Origin: Sporothrix humicola | Taxonomy: Eukaryota; Ascomycota; Sordariomycetes; Ophiostomatales; Ophiostomataceae | Length of the DNA: 64,000 bases | Assembly: GCA_021396245.1 (NCBI GenBank) | Contig: WNYE01000032.1 | Coordinates: forward strand, 310,001-374,000 | Reading direction: 5' to 3' | In this document: positions 56,896 through 64,000 of the stretch, piece after piece | How the letters are laid out: each line of letters begins with the position of its first letter | How positions within the stretch are numbered: the first letter of the stretch is position 1 | Notes under the pieces: model-generated | What the model was told of the DNA's origin: nothing | What the model saw: the letters and a program-made list of their open reading frames with translations, nothing else | Databases searched by the model: none | Position numbers and translations under genes: made by a program

Positions 56896-59864
56896 CTATG
56901 CCGTACTGCCGTACACGCTGGTGCTCGTGTTTGAGCCGGCTGTAAAGCTGTGTTTGCGCTTGAGGAGACCGTCGTTGCCGTCAGTTGGCGAGTTGGAGAA
57001 GTCGGTGGCTGCGGTACCAGTGCCGATTGTCGTCGCCGTTGTTGCTGTTGAAACGCTTGTACCGCCCGTATTGCTGCGGTCGAGGCCACTGCCGATGGAA
57101 GAGGATGTGTGGTGGCCCATGCCCGCGCTGTAAGAAGATGTACGCCCGCTGGAGGTATTGTTGCTAAGTGCTGCCATTGACGTGGCTGAGATCGATGCTG
57201 ACGCGGCGCCAGAGGTTCCAGCGCCGGTTCCTAGAAAGGCCTGAGAAAAGTCGTGTGGTGGTGCTAGCGGTGCGCTCATTTGTGGCATCGAAGTGTAGTC
57301 CGTCATGCCATTATTGGACATGGACGATGTTGAATTGTTGCGGTAGCCCACGCCGTTTCCAGCGCCCGTCCGGGATACTGATGACGACATGCTGAAATCG
57401 AGCGGCGCGGTAAGTGGTGCCGATGTAGGGAAGTTATTCGAGTAGCTCGTGGCGTAACTGGTGGCATAACCAGACGACGAGACAAGACCGTTGAGACTTC
57501 CCATTTGTTGCTGGCGCGGCGTGCCGGCAGTTGGCGAGAGGGCCCTAGCGGCATTGCTGACGCTGCGGTACGGCGAGCCCCCAACGCCGGTCGTGCGGAG
57601 ATCAAGACCCAAGGGAAGTGTAGCTGAAGCGGCGCGGAGGCGCGAGGATCGGTTCTGACTGTTGTTGGCTGCTGCTTGAATAGCTGGAGACGTTTGGTAC
57701 CCCGGATAGGCCATGTGCGTCGGTGAATGGACGGTAGAGCCTTCCTACATTGTCAGTTGACGGGGTGTCCTTGGATGGAGAAAGAGAGAGGGGGGGGAGA
57801 GAGAGAGGCAAACTAAAACAGAGGGAAGAAAGACCTACCAGAATATGAATCGTAGCCACTGAGGCCGGCCGACGACGATCCGTTACCAAGTCCGTCAGAT
57901 GGGTACAAAGCCGACCGCCCCGGGCTGGTGCTTCCAGTTCCTCCTGCCGCGCTGCTGTGGTGGTAGTTGCTGTAGTCGAGCGAGTCGCCCTTCCAAGACA
58001 TGCTAGACCGCAGAGGCGACTGTAGGTTATCGGAGCGAGAGCGCGACACAGTTTCGCGGAGTTGAAGCGGCTGGAGTGTGCGGATATGGTGGCGCTGAGA
58101 CGAAGATTGACCTGGGGTGCTCGAATTTTGGCTTCCATCGAGGGTTCCACTTCCGCTATTCTGGCGCGTATACGGGATCGACGTGCGCGGGCTCATGCCC
58201 GATCCGCTGCCGGCTGTTGTCGTAGCCCCGGTCACTCCGGAATTAAGGCTCGAGTAGCTGCCGTAGCGATGGTCCGTGTTTGTTGTCGGCGACAGAGGCG
58301 ACAAGATATCAGAGCTGCCCATGCCACCCGTGCCTGTTGACCCAAACCCGATGTTACCAAATCCAGGGCTCAGTCCTGTTGGTGAGAGGTGGTGGCTGTG
58401 ATGACTGTGCTGGAGGTGTGCATGCTGCGAATGCTGAGAGTGTTGTTGGCTCTGGTCGTCTCCGCCGCTGGTGCTGGTGCCATCGGCCCGCCGAACATCG
58501 ACCATCAAGGGCCGCATCATATGATCCGAGTATGATGAAGCCGCTGCAGCGGCTGCTGCCGCAACACCGTAGTCGACGGGTGAAGCCATGGGTGTGCCAA
58601 GGCCGTGGACCGCTCCGTAGGGCGAATGCAATGCCTGGACATTGTCAAAGTCGTCGGGTACCGCGCGCATCTTGATCATGCGCTCCCGGTCGTCTGCCGC
58701 AAGGCGCTTGATTTTGGCACGACTACATGGTTAGAGTGGATATAGCGAGGATGTTGTTTGAGGAGGAAGACATACCGGTTCTGGAACCACACCTGCACCT
58801 GGCGTGGGCTCAGGCCAGGGATCTGGCGCGACAGGCGCTCGCGATGCGCGGCATCCGGATGAGGCTGCTTGGCAAACTCACTCATAAGGAAACGTGTTTG
58901 TTGGTGGGTGAGGCTGTTCTGTTAGAAAATTGATCAAAGAGCAAAGTTAAATATGGCGCGTCGCCAACAGAACCTACCGGAAACGCTTCATCTTCCTCCG
59001 TTGGGCCGTCCGCTCGGCAGCAGTCTGTGGTGGGGCCGACACTCCCTCGCCCTCGCCGCCTTCGCCCATCTCTTCGTCGTCGATAAGATCATCGTCGTCC
59101 TCTTTAAGGCCAGAGTGATCCTCGGCACCGCTGCCAGCAGAGAGGATATCGGGCTGCTGCTGCTGCAGGACCGAGGAGAGCGGGTTCGCTGCCATGGACA
59201 CAACATCGCTGCCGGGCACGCCGCTATGGCTTCCATGGCCGTGCTGGCCATAATGGTGCTGATTGTGCTGATGATGCTCGCTTGTGGCGGTGGTTGGCGT
59301 TGGCGGGGTCTTTCCTCCCAGATTGTGCGGTGTTACCGTTGTTTGTGAGGCACCGCTGGCTGAGTGCTGGCGAAGACCGAGGGGATCTATGCTGCGTCGA
59401 TGGTGAAGACCAAGAGGCGAAGCCCCGGCGTTGAGGGATGCATCGTCCTTGATGCTGCCATTGCCGCTGCCGTCGCCGTTGGTGCCTGTGGATGGCCGGG
59501 TCTGCGCTTGGCCGCCAGAGCTGGTCACACCATTATTGTTGGTGGTGCTGCTGGCGCCGGTGTTGGCCGCTGAGTCGACGGTTCCTCCAGATCCCGTGCC
59601 GCTGCCACTGCTTCCACCGCCTCCGTTTACATGATCGTAGGCCTGCGCGGCGAAAATGGGCTCGGCCGGTGGTAAGAATGAGTACTGGCCCGACCACTCG
59701 GTGGCGGCGTTGGACAACGGCGTCTCAAAGTCCGTGTTCGACATGCGTGTACCGGGACTGGGCGGCGAGTTTTTGAGAGAGAGCGCAGAAGACGAGGATG
59801 TCTCCAGCTTGCTAAAAGACCAAGGATGGCTCAGTTCCGTATCGCTGCGTCGAGTAGCGAGCAT
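56896..59864 (-). CDS. Homeobox transcription factor (HTF1/HOX2-like)
   Basis: I model four exons: 59864-58978, 58913-58776, 58722-57839 and 57740-56896, giving 917 residues. Introns of 64, 53 and 98 nt start GTAGGT, GTATGT and GTAGGT. The homeodomain spans about residues 288-348: RLTHQQTRFLMSEFAKQ, then LSPRQVQVWFQNR (342) followed across intron 2 by RAKIKRL. Just before it is an acidic segment (DDDDLIDDEE), and just after is the block MIKMRAVPDDFDNVQALHSP that I recall from sordariomycete Htf1/Hox2 proteins, which control conidium formation. The rest is Ser/Gly/His/Gln-rich, including an octa-Ala run, and probably disordered. The start MLATRRSD is the only ATG in the first-exon frame, which stays open far upstream. 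In introns 1 and 3 the in-frame junction uses the second of two closely spaced AGs. The orthologue name is probable, not certain. Confidence 0.88.
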
Positions 59865-60796
59865 TGGATGGATATGTAGAAAAGATGGAAGGGAAAGATA
59901 GATGATAAAGATAGAATAAATGAATGATAGACAAGGGATGAAAGGAGAGACAGGAATAAAGGGAAGGCAACAAATGTGATAGAAGAGAAACGAGTTGAAG
60001 GAACGGATGGGAAGAGAAGACAAAAACGATAGAAAGACAAGACGTTGGCGATGATATTGTAGCTGCGATAGATGAAGCGTGGGAGAAATAGATGAATGAA
60101 GAGCAGAGAAATGAAAAAAAAGGTGACCTATCTCTCTTGCCTCTTGTCTGCCATAAAGGGGACAAAAAGAACAAAAAGGAGGAGGGGGGTAGAGGGGGTA
60201 AATAAAGTGAAGAGCCTGGTTGGAGAGCAGACAGTGATTTTGGAGAGACAAGATCGTGGATGGAGAATATGGGGAGATGGAGCACCGTCCAGAGCAGGAC
60301 TGGGGGGTGAAAAGACCGAAAAGACTGAAAAGACGGGTAGACGGACAGACTGGACAGGTCAAGACTGGTAAAACTGACAGTTAAGAGATCCCAAACGGAC
60401 AATGACAGACAGGGACAGACGGAGACAGAGTGAGCGCGCGTCTGGACTGTGCCGCGGACGGAACAGGTTCTCTAAGCAGTAGCAGGCGAGGCAAGGTATA
60501 CAGGGCAAATAATGGGGAGGCTGAGGGAGGGGAGGGGCGTAGGTAGGGGAGGGGTGTGTGTGGTTGTTACTTCTGCACGTTGTAGGCAGATGTGGAAGAA
60601 GACGCAGAGGTGAGGTGGGAGGGAGTGTTGTGGAAAGAAGGACAAGGCAAAAAATAGAGGGGAAGATCCAAGAGGGGGGGGGGGGGGGGGGGGGGGGGGG
60701 CCGGGGGGGGGGGGGCGGGGGTTTAGAAGGAGAAGGGTGCGGGGGGCGGGCACAGGCGACCGGCCATGCCAACCAACAAAGTTCAGNNNNNNNNNN

Positions 60797-60864
<68 letters not shown>

Positions 60865-63800
60865 CGCCGGCGGAGCGACGACGAGGGTTGAGAAGGAGAA
60901 GGATGCGAGTGGAGGAGACAGGCGACAGGCGATGGCAAGCAGCAACTGTCAGTGGGTGAGGTATAATGAAGAGGAATAGGTAGTCGTGCAAGACGATTGT
61001 GTGGCTGTGGACGCTGAAGCTCGATGTCGACTGGTCCTGTATCTCTTGTTGACGGTGGACTGTCGAGACTGGATCTTTTGCTTCTTTTTGTTTTCTTTTT
61101 TGGAGATGCTGGGCCGTCGATCTTGCCTAGGAGGGACAAAATACACGAAGCCAAAAAAGAGGTAAAAGTGGTGGAGGGGACGGACAGGGAAAATGGAAAG
61201 AGAAAGGATAGACCCAGGAGAGGCCCAAACTGGTCGGTCTCGATCTTGGTTCCGGTCGATGACGAAGAAGATCTCTCTTATTTTGTTTTGGTAGCTTTTT
61301 GGAGGACAGAGTTTGGGGTCGGTTTTTCTCGGAAAAGGGGGGTGCTCATGGGTATACCCAGTTGTGTACCCTGTGTCGTTCTTTCCGTTCTTGGTTTTAT
61401 GTCTTCTTGACATTATTCTTTCTTGCCTGTTTTGTTGTTTCCCCCAACTGTTCGTTCCTTCCGTTCTTGATTTTTTACAGCAAGCTTACACCCGCCGCCT
61501 TCACGTTGAGCGCAGATCAAACCAAAAGGAAGGCACAAGAGAGACAAACAATGGAAGGTGCTTGAAAGGCGGGATTGCGAGGGATTGGGAAAGAACGGTA
61601 CAGGCAAGGAAAGAGCGATGCAGGCCAGAAATAAAGTGCACGAGAGAATGGGGAAAACGGTGATCAGACAGGATTAGGGAGCCTGTCGGATTGCAGAGCG
61701 AGACGGACGAGCCACAGAGTGCCCTATTTTCTTATTGTTTTAAACGGACTGCAGCAATTTGTGTTTCCTCTGCTTCCTGGCCCTGCCGATATGGCGTGGC
61801 CATGGCAGGGTGGCTGTTGGACAAGGACGAGACGGTGGAGGGCGACTGACAGGGAAGGAGCAAACAAACAACTGGTGAAATAGTGGAGGAAGGCGCGATG
61901 GATAGAGTACAATACTGTATAAAGGCATATGGAGCAGAATAAAAAAAGACCAGATGAAATAAATGGCGTGGAGAAGAAACAAAATAAGAACTAGGAAATA
62001 GATGAATAGAGGAGTAGGGGATTTAGGAAAGATGTTGATGTGAAGCCGGACAGGGACTATTCAGAGGGTGGCCTCATATGGGAGGCATATTGACAGTATT
62101 TGCGGGGAGTTAAAAAGGGACAATTTGGAGTTAAAAGACAACTTGTGCAAATAAAGTATATCTTTACCATCTTTGACAACAAGGTATCTTAGTTCACAAG
62201 AAGAAAATCAGAGAAAAGACTATGGCTCTTTGCCAGAACCAACTTTGTGCTATTGAAATGTACTTTATTCTGAAAGAAAGAGAGTAAAGACGAAAATAAA
62301 AACTCTCATCTAGTAAAAGTATCGTCAAGACGAAGACCAAAAGAAAAATGATGACCCTGGTCCTTGCTCTTCTGTGCTCCCGAGTGGACAGGGTTGACGG
62401 GAGATGTGGCAGGTGGTTAACGAGCTTACATGGGAAGGATGAACAGGGGGGAAGCAGACGTTCCGTTTTTTTCTTTCTTTCTTTCTTTTTTTTTTCTCTT
62501 GAGGAAGAGTAATACGGTGCCTGGTACAAGGCTGTAGAAGGCAGCTGAGAGTCAAGAGCAAAGGGCGAAAACAGTGCGAAGGTAGGGGGTTGCTGAGGCT
62601 GTCTCCCATGTACTCTTATTTGTTTAACATTTTTATAGAGAAAAGATGAGGAAAGAAAAGCAAATGCATTTTCAGAGCTGCTTCCTATTGCTCCTCCACC
62701 CCACCCAGGCCCTGGAACGTTGAGAATTTCGGCTGAATTGAGCCCATGCCGCGTGCCCACGGAGGGACGTGGACGAGCTCTCCGAGGACATTTGAGTCCT
62801 AGATCCAAACGGACTTTTATGTGATAGCGTGTTGCGGCAGTTTTTACTTCTTAAGCTTTTTTTTAGGACGAAAAAGACCACCGAGACTTGTTGTAAATCT
62901 AAATGCCAGATATCGCGCAGCTGAACTCGGAGTTTGAAAAGGCAGGCATCCAGCAGCTTGTTTGAAACGAACATGCAGAGGCCACAGCCCGCTGGCGAGG
63001 GACCAATAGAACAACAGAAACGAAAGCCAGTCTTGTTTGGCCCTTACAGTATGAGAAGCAGCAACAAGCAACAGGGGGAATGGGGAGATCCAGTGGTTTT
63101 GCTTCTGTGCCTGAAGGCGTTGGTGTTGGCGAGTGGCTCTTTTCTTTCCAGGGACAGGCCATTATGAGCCAGGGGAAAGAAAGGCAGGCAACAGAACATG
63201 TCTAAAATGGACCAATAGGGAAGGACACTCGCCGTCAATTCAGCATAGCTCTCGCTGGGGATGCTCGAGACAATGTGCAGTTTGATCCTGTGCACTTGGG
63301 AGGAGATGGGTGGAGGAGGAACCGTATGACAGAAAGCTTGCGTGCATGGACTAGGGCGTGTGGGTAAAGGGAAGAACAAAAAGGGAAAGGAAGCAAAGAA
63401 GAAAGCTATAATGGGCGTGTGTTGAACAACTTGAGTGTCGTCGAGGAGGGAGGGGTGCGGATAAAGCGGTATTGAAAAGGGCAAAAAGAAAAGAGATGGG
63501 GAGAGAAGGGTGGAGAAAACAAAAGCTTGGGTAGAAAAAGCAAGTAGAGAAGTTTAATAGAAGCCAAATAGAATGATGCACAGCGTGAACAGTGATAATA
63601 AAAAAAGTTAGAAAAAGAAAAAGAAACACGACCAACGCTTGGGGACATATCCGATGCAGAAGCACAAAAGATACGGGGCACGTTTTGTGCCTTCTTTCAA
63701 CGACATGCTACGACGTTGTCTCCAGACAGGGGTAGGTAAAAGCTGGAGCGACGTGCAAGTGGTCGAAAGGCAGGTGGCAAAAAGAAAAAGGAAACAAGAA

Positions 63801-64000
63801 GGAGGGCCGACCGGGGGAAGCTTTACAGAGAACACAAACATCACTACAAAGTACGACGTCCGCAGCGATCACCTGCTTGAACCTGTCTTTTGTGGGGTTT
63901 GGTACTGGGGCTGAGGGGAAAGGGTGTGTTGTGTGAAGAATACTTGATAGAGGACGTGCGTGGAAAGGAGGCAAAAGGAGAGGGACGAAAATCAAAGGGA
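59865..64000. other. Homeobox gene upstream region; no gene seen
   Basis: Bases 59865-60660 are purine-rich on the plus strand, hence pyrimidine-rich on the coding strand, fitting a long leader or promoter of the homeobox gene. An assembly gap interrupts it at 60787-60796. The rest to 64000 is mixed sequence with short purine tracts and a TTTC run near 62470. Open frames on the minus strand here are low-complexity. The next gene must lie outside the window. Confidence 0.5.
60674..60863. repeat. Assembly gap flanked by G27 and C67 homopolymers
   Basis: A 27-G run (60674-60700) is followed by CC, 13 G, C and 5 G. After 65 nt of ordinary sequence come ten N (60787-60796) and a 67-C run (60797-60863). 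Runs this pure and this placed are more typical of dark-base miscalls or failed gap filling than of genomic DNA. Confidence 0.9.

Noticed and set aside
60558..60959. Open frames running through the G/C homopolymers
   Set aside because: They translate homopolymers and Ns into poly-Gly or poly-Pro and reflect the assembly artefact.
1..64000. Transposon, CRISPR, biosynthetic cluster or defence system
   Set aside because: No transposase, reverse transcriptase, long terminal repeat, spaced repeat array, polyketide/peptide synthetase or nuclease/NLR-like domain is visible in any frame. All recognised genes are core fungal genes.

Overview
The window is nuclear DNA of a filamentous ascomycete, most likely a sordariomycete. 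Genes are GC-rich, intron-poor and spaced by long AT-richer or pyrimidine-rich gaps. Introns are short (53-185 nt) with GT...AG ends, usually with a CTAAC-like branch site. The gene set is typically fungal: an SPT21/Ams2-like GATA protein, a GH76 Dfg5/Dcw1 wall enzyme, ALB1, a fungal MED19, a Zn2Cys6 regulator, a BOR1-type transporter and a homeobox factor of the HTF1/HOX2 type. I could not place the species from the sequence alone; an Ophiostomatales/Sporothrix-like genome is a guess.

Layout: 1-1434 (+) is the 3' part of a Tda3-like FAD oxidoreductase. 2025-6745 (-) is a three-exon SPT21/Ams2-like protein with a GATA-like finger. 9391-11034 (-) is a mitochondrial 3-hydroxyisobutyryl-CoA hydrolase. 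11635-13449 (-) is dihydroxyacetone kinase. 14508-15943 (-) is a GPI-type GH76 enzyme. 18245-18920 (-) is ALB1, divergent from a membrane-anchored ubiquitin protease at 19639-22380 (+). 26890-28316 (+) is Mediator subunit 19. 35111-37441 (+) is a Ser/Thr-rich single-pass membrane protein. 42791-46031 (+) is a Zn2Cys6 regulator. 46966-47999 (+) is a mitochondrial 3-hydroxyacyl-CoA dehydrogenase. 48953-51172 (+) is a BOR1-like anion transporter. 51437-51508 (-) is tRNA-Glu(UUC). 56896-59864 (-) is a four-exon homeobox regulator with a long upstream region holding an assembly gap.

The genes do not form a pathway cluster. Two are mitochondrial CoA-ester enzymes (valine and fatty-acid catabolism), four are nuclear regulators, and three belong to the wall, plasma membrane or cell surface. 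They look like a random sample of core genes. I see no transposon, CRISPR array, secondary-metabolite cluster or defence system.

The long gaps (22.4-26.9, 28.3-35.1, 37.4-42.8, 51.5-56.9 and 59.9-64 kb) show no convincing genes; they hold microsatellites, homopolymers and a few palindromes. The clearest anomaly is at 60674-60952. Ten Ns sit between an extreme G run and an extreme C run, and an 86-nt segment on one side is a G-biased degraded copy of the segment on the other. This looks like a sequencing or assembly artefact rather than biology. Most intron-containing gene models were built by hand from splice sites and reading-frame continuity; no transcript evidence was available.
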